A stretch of 27,277 bases of DNA from JBIOJB01 sp044450465 (GCA_044450465.1 JBIOJB010000031.1:1-27277); one strand, 5' to 3'; positions 7,257-15,718 are shown, numbered from the stretch's first letter. Made by a program: numbers and translations. Notes: generated from the letters alone by a model not told the origin.

Positions 7257-7862
7257 GTGCATTTGATCCCCACCGTGATCACGGATGACGGGCGCGGAGA
7301 GCGCTCGTACGACATCTATTCGAGGTTGCTGAAAGACGGCATCGTCTTCGTACACGGCGTCATCGACGACGACACGGCGGCCGCAGTGACAGCGCAGCTG
7401 CTGTTTCTAGAGAACGAGACGCCTGAGAGGGACATCCAGCTTTACATCAACAGCCCTGGCGGCTCTCTCACCGCGGCACTTTCGATCTACGACGCGATGC
7501 AATACGTGGCACCCAAGGTTGGGACCCTCTGCACGGGGCTCGCCGCCAGCGGGGGCTCGATCCTTCTGGCGGGCGGTGCGCCCGGCATGCGCATGTCGCT
7601 GCCGCACGCCCAGATCCTCATCCACCAGCCCTTCACCCAGGGCATCCAGGGGCAGGCGACCGATATCCAGATCCACGCGCAGGAGATCCTTCGCCAGCGC
7701 GAGCAGATCGGGCGGATCTATGCCAAGCACTGCGGGCGCCAGCTCGAGGATGTGGAACGCGCGATGGAGCGCGACTTCTTCATGACGCCCGAACAAGCGC
7801 GGGAGTGGGGCCTGATCGACCTGATCGTCGAGAAGAACCCACAGCCAAAGCAAAGCCAGTGA
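7257..7862 (+). CDS. clpP: ATP-dependent Clp protease proteolytic subunit
   Basis: The 201-residue serine peptidase that forms the barrel of the Clp protease and degrades proteins fed to it by ClpX or ClpC. The catalytic triad is complete: Ser98 in GLAASGG, His123 in LIHQP and Asp173 in ERDFF. YINSPGGS (63-70) and the TPEQAREWGLID tail are typical. The usual methionine after the nucleophile serine is glycine here. No propeptide is obvious, although the family often has one. It follows the ClgR-like gene in the same transcription direction; its last bases overlap the epimerase start by four bases (GTGA), so the three genes are likely one transcript. The identity is firm. Confidence 0.97.
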   Translation: MHLIPTVITDDGRGERSYDIYSRLLKDGIVFVHGVIDDDTAAAVTAQLLFLENETPERDIQLYINSPGGSLTAALSIYDAMQYVAPKVGTLCTGLAASGGSILLAGGAPGMRMSLPHAQILIHQPFTQGIQGQATDIQIHAQEILRQREQIGRIYAKHCGRQLEDVERAMERDFFMTPEQAREWGLIDLIVEKNPQPKQSQ

Positions 7863-8833
7863 GGGTGATCGTCCTCGGCGGCACCCGATTCATCGGGCGC
7901 GCCATCGTCGAGGAGCTCGCCGCACGGGGGCATGTGGTGATGGTCGTTCACCGGGGAAACCTCGAACCCGACGACATGCCTTCGGTCCGCCACGTGCACG
8001 TCGACCGCCTCGAGCTAGCCACCCGTGCTCGCGAGCTCGCGGAGTTCAATCCCGACGCGGCCGTCGACTGCCGTGCGCTTACGCGGGCCGATTCGGAGGC
8101 CGCCCTTGCAGCCCTCCCGCCCGGGATCAGGATCGCGGTCATATCGAGCATCGACGTGTATCGCGCCTTCGGCGCGCTCAACGACGACCGTGAGACGGAC
8201 CCGGTTCCGCTCGACGAGGAGTCGCCGGTGCGGCCCGATCGCTACCCGCTGCGCGGCCGGATGCCGGGAATGGACGACTACGACAAGCTAGAAGTCGAAG
8301 CCGTCTACCTGAAGCACGGCGCGACGGCCCTGCGCCTGCCGATGGTGTTCGGCGAGCACGATTACCAGCTGCGCGAAGAGTTCATCCTCCGGCGCGTTCG
8401 GGCCGGCCGGGCGAAGATTCCTTTCGGTGGTGGCACGTGGCTTGCGTGCCGGGGCTACGTCCGAGACATCGCGCGCGGCGTGGTTCTGACCCTGAGCACG
8501 CCGGCCGCCGCCGGCCAGGTGCTGAACCTGTGCGAGGACAGGACTTACTCGATGCGGATGTGGTCGCAGATGATCCTGGACGCGGCCGGCTCGAAGGCGC
8601 TCCTTGTCAGGGTGGCCGACGAGGTGCTGCCCGAGGACCTCAAGCCCACGGGCACCATGACTCAACACATCCTGGCCAGCTCCCACAAGGCGCGCGCAAT
8701 GCTCGGCTGGACCACATCCGACCCGGTGACCTCTCTGCATACGACAGTGCGCTGGCACCTCGACCATCCACCCGCCGGCGCAAGCTCCGACTTCGCGGCG
8801 GACGATACCGCCCTGGCCGCCTCCGAGCGCTGA
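7859..8833 (+). CDS. NAD-dependent epimerase/dehydratase family protein
   Basis: A 324-residue Rossmann-fold protein of the extended SDR class. GGTRFIGR near the N-terminus is the dinucleotide-binding loop, and VVHRG follows as the second strand. SSIDVY holds the conserved serine region, and DYDKLEVE the tyrosine-lysine region, though the usual YxxxK spacing is altered. The sequence style (GGTRFIG, RGNLEPD, FGGGTWLACRGYVRDIA) is that of the CSP41/isoflavone-reductase-like branch, in which many members bind rather than convert nucleotide sugars. GTG at 7859 overlaps the clpP stop (GTGA), so translation is coupled. Why it is paired with clpP is not known. Substrate unassigned. Confidence 0.88.
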   Translation: MRVIVLGGTRFIGRAIVEELAARGHVVMVVHRGNLEPDDMPSVRHVHVDRLELATRARELAEFNPDAAVDCRALTRADSEAALAALPPGIRIAVISSIDVYRAFGALNDDRETDPVPLDEESPVRPDRYPLRGRMPGMDDYDKLEVEAVYLKHGATALRLPMVFGEHDYQLREEFILRRVRAGRAKIPFGGGTWLACRGYVRDIARGVVLTLSTPAAAGQVLNLCEDRTYSMRMWSQMILDAAGSKALLVRVADEVLPEDLKPTGTMTQHILASSHKARAMLGWTTSDPVTSLHTTVRWHLDHPPAGASSDFAADDTALAASER

Positions 8834-8880
8834 AGGCAGGGGCCCCGATCGGGCCGCCCACCTCGCGGCGCCGTTGTCTC

Positions 8881-8886
8881 TAAGCT
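8881..8886 (+). promoter_or_regulatory. -10 element for the UPF0182 gene
   Basis: TAAGCT ends eight bases before ATG 8895, with no Shine-Dalgarno sequence between, suggesting a leaderless transcript. No -35 is evident. Confidence 0.35.
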
Positions 8887-8894
8887 TCGAATGT

Positions 8895-11753
8895 ATGACC
8901 CGCCGCTACCGGCCTTTTGACCCGTTCGAGCGCGGGGGTCCTTTCGACGCCGCCCGAGAGATCAAGATTCCCCGCCCGCCCCGCCGCTTCTGGGTGGGCG
9001 CCGGGCTCTTCGGCATCGCGCTTCTCATCTTCATCTTCGCCAGCCCGGTCGTCTGGTTCTTTACGGAGCTCCAATGGTTCGACGGCCTCGGGCTCAAGGA
9101 CGTGTTCACCACGCGTGTCGAGCTTCAGGTGGCTCTTTTCGCCGGCAGCCTTGCCATCTCGTTCATCTACCTGTCGGCGAACGTGCTCGTGGCTCTGAGG
9201 GTGCGGTCGGGACCTGGCCTGCGCGCGGTCGGCATCAGACGATCCAGCATCCGGAGCGCACCAGGGCTGATCGCGCTCATCGGCGCCGCGGTGGTCGCGC
9301 TGCTGCTGTCGGGCGGCGCCGGCACGCAATGGATGAGCCTTGCCCTGTTCCAGCACTCCTCGCCGACCGGCGTCACCGACCCGGTGCTCGGCCAGGACAT
9401 CTCCTTCTATCTGCTGACCCTCCCCTTCCTGCACTCGGTCGCGAACTGGGCGCTCGGACTCTCCTTCCTGGCCACTCTGCTGATCGCCGCCCTCTACGCA
9501 TGGAAAGGCGACTCGTTCACCCTGAGCTTCAGCCCGCGTGCCATCGCCCACCTCTCGATCATGCTTGCCATCTTTGCCGTCGGGCTCGCAGCCTTTACCT
9601 GGCTGAGCCGCTACGACCTGCTCTATGCACACAACACCACGGTCGTATGGGGTGCCGACTACACCGACGTCAACGCGCGGCTACCCGTGTACACGTTCCA
9701 GGCCGTGGCCGGTCTCGTCGTGGCTGTCGCGCTGCTTGTAAACGTGACCTTCCGGCGCCTGTGGTTCCCGATCGCGGCCGCCGGCATCTGGGTCGCCATG
9801 CTCGTGATCGGTCAGGTCTATCCGGGCCTCGTGCAGAGCTTCCAGGTGACCCCCAACGCCCAGTCTTACGAGATCCCCTATATAGCGCGCGAGATCGCCG
9901 GCACCCGCGCCGCGTACGGGCTATCCAACGTGACCGTCAGCAACTTCACCGGGGACCAGCCGGTGACGGCCCAGGAGGTCCAGAGCGACCAGGCGACCAT
10001 CAACAACCTCAGGCTCTGGGACTACGGGCCGCTGCAGGGCACCTACGCGCAGCAGCAGACCATTCGGACTTACTACACGTTTGACGGGATCGACCTCGAC
10101 CGGTACACGATCAACGGGAACTACCAGCAGCTCGAGATCGCGGCTCGAGAATTCGATTTTTCCAAGCTGCCTCAATCCGCGCAGCAGTGGGTGAACGAGC
10201 ACCTTGTCTACACGCACGGTTACGGCGTCGCCGCCAGCCCCGTGAACGCGGTCGTCGGCGAGGGCCTGCCCGATTACGTGATCCAGGACATCCCGCCCAC
10301 CGGCGCGATCCCGGTGACCCAGCCGGCCATCTATTTCGGCGAACAGACCAACGACTACGTCTTGGCCCCGTCGAACACCAAGGAGTTCGACTTTCCCGCG
10401 GGAAACCAGGACGCCTACACCTCATATACGGGTACCCACGGCGTGCCGATGACGGCCCTCAACAAGGCGCTGTGGTCGCTTCGCCTGGGCGACTTCAACC
10501 TGCTGGTCTCGTCTCAGATCACGGACAAGACGCTGATTCTCTACAACCGCAACATCATCAACCGGGCGCAGGAGCTCGCACCATTCTTGACCTTCGACAG
10601 CGACCCCTACCCGGTGATCGTCAACGGCAAGATGTACTGGATCCTGGACGCCTACACGACGGGCTCGACGTACCCCTACTCGCAGTCGACCTCGTTTCAG
10701 CCGGCCAGCGCCAATCCTGCCACGGTCAACTACGTTCGCAACTCCGTAAAGGTCGTTTTCGACGCTTACGAGGGCACGGCCGTCTTCTACATCATCGACC
10801 CGAAGGACCCGATCATCTCTGCTTACCAGGCCACGTTCCCGTCGCTGTTCAAGCCGATCGACGCGATGCCGGCAGGTCTCCGCGCCCACATCCGCGTGCC
10901 GGTCGACCTGTTCAACGCGCAGGTCCAGATGTACGCGACCTATCACGTCACCGACCCGAAGGTCTTCTTCTCGCGTGAGGACGTCTGGGACATACCCACC
11001 GCCCAGACCTCGCCCAGCAGCCCCGCAACGCCGGTCGAACCCTATTACGTCCTGTTCCGCCTTCCCGGCGAGCAGAACCCGGAGTTCCTTCTCATCATGC
11101 CGTTCACGCCGCTGAACAAAAACAACCTCGTTTCGTGGATGGCCGCCCGCAACGACGGCACGAACTACGGCCAGTACGTGTCGTACGTCCTGCCGAAGGA
11201 CAAGGTCATCTTCGGTCCTCAACAGGTCGCGAACCGGATCAACGAGAACACGACCATCTCCCAAGACTTCACCCTCTTCCATCAGGCGGGGTCCTCGGTC
11301 CAGCAGGGCAACCTGCTGGTGGTTCCGATCGGCAACTCTTTCCTTTACTTCGAGCCCATCTACCTGAGTGCGAACCAGGCCTCGAGCCTCCCTGAGCTGA
11401 AGAAGGTGATCCTCGCCGACCAGAACACGGTCGTCTACGCGGACACGCTTCAGCAGGCCATCGACCAGCTGGTCGGAGCGTCGGTTCCGACCACCACGCC
11501 AACCACGACTCCAACGCCCACGAGCACGCCCGCCCTGGTCGCGCAGATCCAAAGCCTAATCACGCAGGCAAACCAGCACTATGCCCTGGCCGTCGCGGCC
11601 CTCAAGAACGGGGATCTCGCCACCTACGGATCCGAGATCGCGATCGTGGGGAAGCTGCTGCAGCAGGTCCAGACCCTGACGGGTACCAGCCCGACTCAGG
11701 CGAGCCCGTCACCGGGCGCGTCACCTTCGCCGAGCCCCTCCGCCTCGCCGTAA
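8895..11753 (+). CDS. UPF0182 family membrane protein
   Basis: A 952-residue protein of the UPF0182/COG1615 family, found widely in Actinobacteria, Chloroflexi and Cyanobacteria with no established function. The N-terminal third carries about seven hydrophobic segments (around residues 35-56, 75-98, 120-138, 180-203, 217-238, 262-282 and 291-309 by eye). The rest is a large extracytoplasmic domain with family blocks such as NNLRLWDYGPL, TINGNYQQ and the PVNAVVGEGLPDY region. From about residue 864 there is a Thr/Pro linker, a short helical segment (LITQANQHYALAVAALKNGDL) and a final Ser/Pro-rich tail. ATG at 8895 is preferred over TTG at 8874. It stands alone and converges on the PCMT gene with only five bases between stops. 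The family call is secure. Confidence 0.95.
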   Translation: MTRRYRPFDPFERGGPFDAAREIKIPRPPRRFWVGAGLFGIALLIFIFASPVVWFFTELQWFDGLGLKDVFTTRVELQVALFAGSLAISFIYLSANVLVALRVRSGPGLRAVGIRRSSIRSAPGLIALIGAAVVALLLSGGAGTQWMSLALFQHSSPTGVTDPVLGQDISFYLLTLPFLHSVANWALGLSFLATLLIAALYAWKGDSFTLSFSPRAIAHLSIMLAIFAVGLAAFTWLSRYDLLYAHNTTVVWGADYTDVNARLPVYTFQAVAGLVVAVALLVNVTFRRLWFPIAAAGIWVAMLVIGQVYPGLVQSFQVTPNAQSYEIPYIAREIAGTRAAYGLSNVTVSNFTGDQPVTAQEVQSDQATINNLRLWDYGPLQGTYAQQQTIRTYYTFDGIDLDRYTINGNYQQLEIAAREFDFSKLPQSAQQWVNEHLVYTHGYGVAASPVNAVVGEGLPDYVIQDIPPTGAIPVTQPAIYFGEQTNDYVLAPSNTKEFDFPAGNQDAYTSYTGTHGVPMTALNKALWSLRLGDFNLLVSSQITDKTLILYNRNIINRAQELAPFLTFDSDPYPVIVNGKMYWILDAYTTGSTYPYSQSTSFQPASANPATVNYVRNSVKVVFDAYEGTAVFYIIDPKDPIISAYQATFPSLFKPIDAMPAGLRAHIRVPVDLFNAQVQMYATYHVTDPKVFFSREDVWDIPTAQTSPSSPATPVEPYYVLFRLPGEQNPEFLLIMPFTPLNKNNLVSWMAARNDGTNYGQYVSYVLPKDKVIFGPQQVANRINENTTISQDFTLFHQAGSSVQQGNLLVVPIGNSFLYFEPIYLSANQASSLPELKKVILADQNTVVYADTLQQAIDQLVGASVPTTTPTTTPTPTSTPALVAQIQSLITQANQHYALAVAALKNGDLATYGSEIAIVGKLLQQVQTLTGTSPTQASPSPGASPSPSPSASP

Positions 11754-11758
11754 CATCG

Positions 11759-12403
11759 CTAGTCGGGCTCGACTTCGGCGCCCGGCCGAAGTGGCACGAA
11801 CAGGACGGGAAACAGAGATCGGTGGGTCACCTTCCTGCCCCTTCGCGTGTACAGCCGCAGGTCCTGCGGCCCGTCTGAGCTGATCACGACCGGGATCACG
11901 AGGCGGCCGCCTTCCGCCAGCTGGTCGACGAGCGGCTGCGGAAGCAGGCGAGCGGCGCAAGGGACCAGGATGAGGTCGTACGGAGCAGAAGCTGGCCAGC
12001 CCAGGCTGCCGTCGGCGACCACCACCTCCACGTTCGCGTAACCCAAGCGCGTCAGCGTCGCCGACGCTTTCTCCGCCAGTAACTTCTCGCGCTCAAGGGT
12101 GATCACCCTGCTGCAGAGGCGGCTGAGCACGGCGGCCTGGTAGCCGGAGCCGGTGCCGACTTCAAGGGCGACGTCATCGGGTTTGGGAGTTGCCGCCTGG
12201 GTCATCAACGCGACGATCAGGGGCTGCGAGATGGTCTGGCCGCATTCGATCGCGAGGGCTCGGTCCTCATAGGCGTGACGGCGCTGCCAGGCGGGCAGGA
12301 ACTCCTCGCGGGGGGTCGATGCCATCACCTCGAGCACTCGCTCGTCGGTGACCCCTTGAGGCAGCAGCTGTTCGGAGACCATCCGCTGTGCCGGTGTGCT
12401 CAT
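11759..12403 (-). CDS. pcm: Protein-L-isoaspartate O-methyltransferase
   Basis: 214 residues, the normal length. PCMT methylates isoaspartyl residues in aged proteins so that they return to aspartate. IECGQTISQP (52-61) is the family's substrate loop, LEVGTGSGYQAAVL (80-93) the SAM-binding motif I, and ILVPCAA the post-II motif, where most members have VTAAA. The C-terminal PVVISSDGPQDLRLYTR segment is also typical. It reads divergently from the HPRT fusion gene and convergently with UPF0182. The isoaspartyl peptidase at 449-1249 acts on the same type of damage after proteolysis. Confidence 0.95.
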   Translation of the reverse strand: MSTPAQRMVSEQLLPQGVTDERVLEVMASTPREEFLPAWQRRHAYEDRALAIECGQTISQPLIVALMTQAATPKPDDVALEVGTGSGYQAAVLSRLCSRVITLEREKLLAEKASATLTRLGYANVEVVVADGSLGWPASAPYDLILVPCAARLLPQPLVDQLAEGGRLVIPVVISSDGPQDLRLYTRRGRKVTHRSLFPVLFVPLRPGAEVEPD

Positions 12404-12423
12404 CTGGTGCTCGACTCCGAGAG

Positions 12424-12429
12424 TACAAT
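12424..12429 (+). promoter_or_regulatory. -10 element upstream of the nuclease-like/HPRT gene
   Basis: TACAAT matches the -10 consensus at five of six positions, but no -35 stands at 16-18 bases. Transcription would begin near 12436, which argues against translation starts at 12388 or 12394. Confidence 0.35.
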
Positions 12430-12540
12430 CTCACCGTTTCCTTGGCGTCATCGGCCCAGCATTCCGTCCCGCAGAAGTGGCGCCGTCCGGTCAGGCAGCG
12501 CTCGCGCCTTGTCAGACGATCCGGGCCGCCTCATGCGCGC

Positions 12541-13431
12541 GTGGAGTTCGCTCACCCGTCAGAGCAGGAGTTCGCGCGTTTCCTGGACTACTACCGCATC
12601 CGCTGGGTCTACGAGCCGGTGTCCTTTCCCATCGCGTGGGAAGCCGAACGCGTGGCGGAGATGTTCACGCCTGACTTCTATCTGCCGGAGCACGACCAGT
12701 ACGTCGAGCTGACCACCATGAAGCAGTCGCTCGTGACGCCGAAGAACCGCAAGCTCCGGCTGGTGCGCGAGCTGTACCCGGATCTCAACGTCCGGCTGCT
12801 CTACCGCAAGGACTACCAGCTGCTGCTGGCGAAGGCGGGTTACGGCGCGGTCGAGGTCCAGAACCTTCGAAAGCAGGACATCGGCGAAATCCTGGTTTCG
12901 CCGGTAGAGCTGGACACGCGGATCAGGTCCCTCGGCCGGAAGATCTCTCGCGACCACCGGGGGGAGTCCCTGGTTCTGGTTGGCGTCCTCAAAGGGGTCA
13001 CGTTCTTCCTCGCCGACCTGGCCCGCGAGATCAAGGTCCCCTTCGTGATCGACTACCTCGATCTGCAGAGTTACGCGGGGGCCCAGCCCAAGGACCGGGT
13101 CCGTATTGCGCGTGACCTCGACCACGAGATCGGCGGCCGGCATGTGCTGATCGTGGAGGACATCGTCAGCACCGGCCTGGCGCTCGACTACGTCCTGGAC
13201 GAGCTCCGGCGACGAGGCCCTGCGACGCTCGAGGTCGTGACTCTGCTGGACCGGCCCCTGCGCAGGCTCGTTGACGTGCCGGTGCGCTACGTCGGCTTCC
13301 AGATCCCCAATGACTACGTGGTCGGTTACGGCCTCGACTACCGGGAGCTGTACCGCAACCTTCCTTTCATCTGCACGCTTCGCGCGAGCGTGCTGGACAT
13401 CCCGATTCCGGTGTCCGCGCCCGAGGGATGA
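12541..13431 (+). CDS. PD-(D/E)XK-like domain fused to hypoxanthine phosphoribosyltransferase
   Basis: 296 residues in two parts. Residues 1-100 (HPSEQEFARFLDYYRIRWVYEP, then TPDFYLPE and YVELTTMK) look like a restriction-endonuclease-type fold of the kind with PDF...E-x-K; P44-D45 and E56 are present but the lysine at position 58 is threonine. Residues 110-285 are a full HPRT domain: VLVGVLKGVTFF, the PRPP loop VLIVEDIVSTGLAL (203-215, with serine in place of the usual second aspartate of EDIIDTG) and the VGYGLDYRELYRNLPFI tail. HPRT salvages hypoxanthine and guanine to IMP and GMP. GTG at 12541 is chosen since the conserved part starts there; the open frame runs back to 12388 with Arg/Ser-rich sequence. 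The last four bases overlap the next start (ATGA). Confidence 0.85.
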   Translation: MEFAHPSEQEFARFLDYYRIRWVYEPVSFPIAWEAERVAEMFTPDFYLPEHDQYVELTTMKQSLVTPKNRKLRLVRELYPDLNVRLLYRKDYQLLLAKAGYGAVEVQNLRKQDIGEILVSPVELDTRIRSLGRKISRDHRGESLVLVGVLKGVTFFLADLAREIKVPFVIDYLDLQSYAGAQPKDRVRIARDLDHEIGGRHVLIVEDIVSTGLALDYVLDELRRRGPATLEVVTLLDRPLRRLVDVPVRYVGFQIPNDYVVGYGLDYRELYRNLPFICTLRASVLDIPIPVSAPEG

Positions 13432-13742
13432 CCGATCCGGGCCCGCAGCTCTCGCGGCTGCTGGCCTGGATGGCGACCCGGGAGTTCAGCGAGATCGAGA
13501 CCAGCGGGCTGCTCCGAGAGGTCGAAGGGATCGTCGTCTCGAGCCACCGCCGGCTCTATGAGGCGGAGGGCCTGGCCTGGTCGCCGCCGGTGGCCTACCG
13601 CTGGCTGCGGTACGAAGACGCGCAGCCCGTGGCCAGGCTTTCCGAGGGCGTGAGGCGGCTCATGTTGAGGGGTGCCGAGTTCGACCGGCTGGCTGTGGAG
13701 AAAGCCTCCGAGAAGGCGTCCGCCGGCGGGTTTTCGATCTGA
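13428..13742 (+). CDS. Conserved-looking small protein, unknown function
   Basis: 104 residues, soluble, mostly helical by composition, with no motif I recognise. It begins at an ATG that overlaps the stop of the HPRT fusion gene (ATGA), so translation is coupled to that gene. It has the high GC third-position bias of its neighbours, which supports it being a real gene. A role linked to purine salvage is possible from position alone, not from sequence. Confidence 0.65.
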   Translation: MTDPGPQLSRLLAWMATREFSEIETSGLLREVEGIVVSSHRRLYEAEGLAWSPPVAYRWLRYEDAQPVARLSEGVRRLMLRGAEFDRLAVEKASEKASAGGFSI

Positions 13743-14059
13743 GAACCGGCCTGTGGAAGGCTTGTGGAAAAGTAATGCCCCAAGCGACCTTCCTGTGTAC
13801 CCTGAAGTCCCCTATGCGTTTTTCGGTTTCCATCCCGGGTTGCCCCGGACCTTCCACCTACTCGACGTTCGGTATCCTCAGGTTTACCGTACTCAGCCGC
13901 TTGGGGCGACGCGAAAGTTAACAGGGGACCAAGAGCACGTCAACGAAAAAATTCCTGTCGCCGCCAGGCAAACGATTGTTGGTTGACATCGGGTCCGGTC
14001 AATCGCTAGAGAGCCCTTCCTAAAATGAGTCGCGAAGTCAATCGCTGAGGAGAAAAGCC
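13743..14059 (+). other. Longest intergenic region, with candidate structured RNA and promoter elements
   Basis: 317 bases without a convincing gene. GCCCCAAGCG (13777-13786) pairs perfectly with CGCTTGGGGC (13898-13907), enclosing about 110 bases with an inner CCGGG-TTGC-CCCGG hairpin. GTCCCCT (13807-13813) can pair instead with AGGGGAC (13923-13929) outside that stem. Further on, TTGACA (13983-13988) and TAAAAT (14021-14026) are promoter-like but do not form a standard pair. GTCAATCGCT occurs twice (13998-14007 and 14037-14046). AGGAG at 14048-14052 is the thiolase ribosome binding site. Confidence 0.5.
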
Positions 14060-15223
14060 ATGCGTGAGGCGGTCATTGTCGAGGCAGTAAGGACACCGAT
14101 CGGCCGCCGCAACGGAAAGTTGAAGGACATTCACCCGGTCGTCCTCGGATCACTGGTGCTGCGAGAGATCGTCAAACGCGCCGGCATCGAGCCCGACCAG
14201 GTCGAGGACGTCGTCTTCGGATGCGTCGGCCAGGCGGGAGAGCAGAGCCTCAACATCGCGCGCAACGCATGGCTCACAGCCGGCTTCCCAGTCACGACGC
14301 CCGCCACCACCGTCGACCGGCAGTGCGGATCAAGCCAGCAGGCGATCCACTTCGCCGCCAACCTGATTCAGTCAGGCGTGTGCGACATCACCATCGCCGG
14401 CGGCGTCGAATCAATGAGCCGCGTGCCGATGGGGTCGAACGCGGTTTCGCCCGGCACGCCGTTTCCGCCCGAGCTGACCGAGCTCTACGATCTCGTTCCG
14501 CAGGGGATTTCCGCCGAGCTGATCGCGCGCAAGTACGGCGTCTCCAGACAGGAGATGGATGCTTTCGGTGTGCGCAGCCACCGCCTGGCGCACGAAGCCA
14601 CCGAGCAGGGGCGCTTCAAGTCCCAGCTTGTCCCCGTCGAGGTCTCGGTCGACGGCAACGGACACCACGAGAGGTTCGCGCAGGACGAGGGCATTCGCCC
14701 GGCTGCCAGCTACGAGGCGACCGCCGCCCTGCAGCCGGCATTCAACCCCGAGCACTCGATCACGGCAGGCAACTCCAGCCAGATCTCAGACGGAGCGGCG
14801 GCGGTGTTGCTGATGTCGCTCGAAAAGGCAAAGCAGCTGGGCCTCAAGCCGCGCGCCCGGATCCGCGCCCAGGCCGTCGTCGGCACAGATCCCGTGCTGA
14901 TGCTCGAGGGTCCCATCCCCGGCACCGCGGCCGTTCTCAAGCGCGCGGGCCTCGACCTGAGCAGCATCGACCTGTTCGAGGTCAACGAGGCGTTCGCCTC
15001 CGTCGTGCTCGCATGGCAGAAGGAGACCGGCGCCGACATGAACAAGACCAACGTCAACGGAGGGGCGATCGCAGTCGGACACCCGCTCGGCGCCTCGGGT
15101 GCGGTCCTGATGAACCGTCTCCTGTACGAGCTCGAGCGGCGAGACCTTCGCTACGGCCTGGAGACGATGTGCTGTGGCGGCGGCATCGGCACGGCGACCA
15201 TCATCGACAGGGTCGTCGAATGA
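14060..15223 (+). CDS. Thiolase family protein (acetyl-CoA C-acyltransferase)
   Basis: 387 residues, normal for the family. Thiolases join two acyl-CoAs or cleave 3-ketoacyl-CoA in beta-oxidation. The acylated cysteine is C89 in DRQCGSSQQA, the histidine is near 341 in VGHPLGASGA, and the second cysteine is near 371 in CCGGGIG. VNEAFAS near 316-322 is also conserved. The DRQCGSSQQAIHFAA motif and general sequence resemble the FadA-like, steroid- and fatty-acid-degrading branch more than the biosynthetic PhaA branch, but that is an inference. The ATG has AGGAG seven bases upstream. The cupin gene starts inside its stop (ATGA). Confidence 0.95.
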   Translation: MREAVIVEAVRTPIGRRNGKLKDIHPVVLGSLVLREIVKRAGIEPDQVEDVVFGCVGQAGEQSLNIARNAWLTAGFPVTTPATTVDRQCGSSQQAIHFAANLIQSGVCDITIAGGVESMSRVPMGSNAVSPGTPFPPELTELYDLVPQGISAELIARKYGVSRQEMDAFGVRSHRLAHEATEQGRFKSQLVPVEVSVDGNGHHERFAQDEGIRPAASYEATAALQPAFNPEHSITAGNSSQISDGAAAVLLMSLEKAKQLGLKPRARIRAQAVVGTDPVLMLEGPIPGTAAVLKRAGLDLSSIDLFEVNEAFASVVLAWQKETGADMNKTNVNGGAIAVGHPLGASGAVLMNRLLYELERRDLRYGLETMCCGGGIGTATIIDRVVE

Positions 15224-15585
15224 AGACCTTCGAATCCCTCAAGAACATCGCGCCGCTCGCCATCCGAGACGGCATCACCGCCCGGGCGGTCAACGGCGAG
15301 CGCACCACGATGGCGGTCGTTGACCTGGCGCCGGGGGCCGTGCTTCCGGAGCATCACCACGAAAACGAGCAGCTCGGGTTGGTCATCGCCGGGCTGATGA
15401 CGATGCGGATCGGGTCGGAAAAGCGCGATCTGCAGCCGGGCGACACGTACGTCATCCCCAGCCACGTACCCCATGACGCGCAGGCTGGGCCGCAGGGATG
15501 CACCGTGGCGGACGTTTTCGCCCCGATTCGCGCCGACTGGAGCGAGCTCAAGCGCCTGGACCCATCACCCGGCCGCTGGCCGTAA
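15220..15585 (+). CDS. Small cupin-domain protein
   Basis: 121 residues with one cupin barrel. Motif 1 is LPEHHHENEQLGLVIAG (H, H and E metal ligands) and motif 2 is PGDTYVIPSHVPHDA with the fourth ligand histidine, so a metal site is probably intact. Single-domain cupins of this size include KdgF-like uronate enzymes and binding proteins, so no reaction is assigned. The ATG overlaps the thiolase stop (ATGA), suggesting a joint role in breakdown of a carbon source. Its TAA sits directly against the repeat that begins at 15586. Confidence 0.87.
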   Translation: MKTFESLKNIAPLAIRDGITARAVNGERTTMAVVDLAPGAVLPEHHHENEQLGLVIAGLMTMRIGSEKRDLQPGDTYVIPSHVPHDAQAGPQGCTVADVFAPIRADWSELKRLDPSPGRWP

Positions 15586-15718
15586 ACAGGCGCGGGTGAG
15601 GACAGTCGTCCTCCCCCGCGGGACCCCCTCCTCTCCTGCACTTCGTTTGGCCGGCGTTTGGAAGAGTGGCCCGCCCGCTGGGCGGCCGGAGTGAATCCGG
15701 CCGGTGCACGACGTGTAG
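15586..15718. repeat. Palindromic repeat element, copy 1
   Basis: First of two direct copies with a period of 132-133 bases. The first ~50 bases and the last ~30 are near identical to copy 2; the middle differs. It contains a hairpin at 15591-15620 (13-bp stem with one mismatch, AGTC loop) and a second at 15683-15703 (7-bp CGGCCGG/CCGGCCG stem, 7-base loop). It has no T-tract, so it is not a typical terminator, although the stems might still slow transcription after the cupin gene. Confidence 0.85.

Noticed and set aside
8844..8853. CCCGATCGGG palindrome after the epimerase gene as a possible terminator.
   Set aside because: A 10-base GC palindrome without a loop or T-tract; too short and common in such DNA.
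13751..13771. Two TGTGGAA motifs resembling DnaA boxes, hinting at a replication origin.
   Set aside because: Only partial matches, only two of them, no AT-rich unwinding region and no dnaA, dnaN or rpmH nearby.
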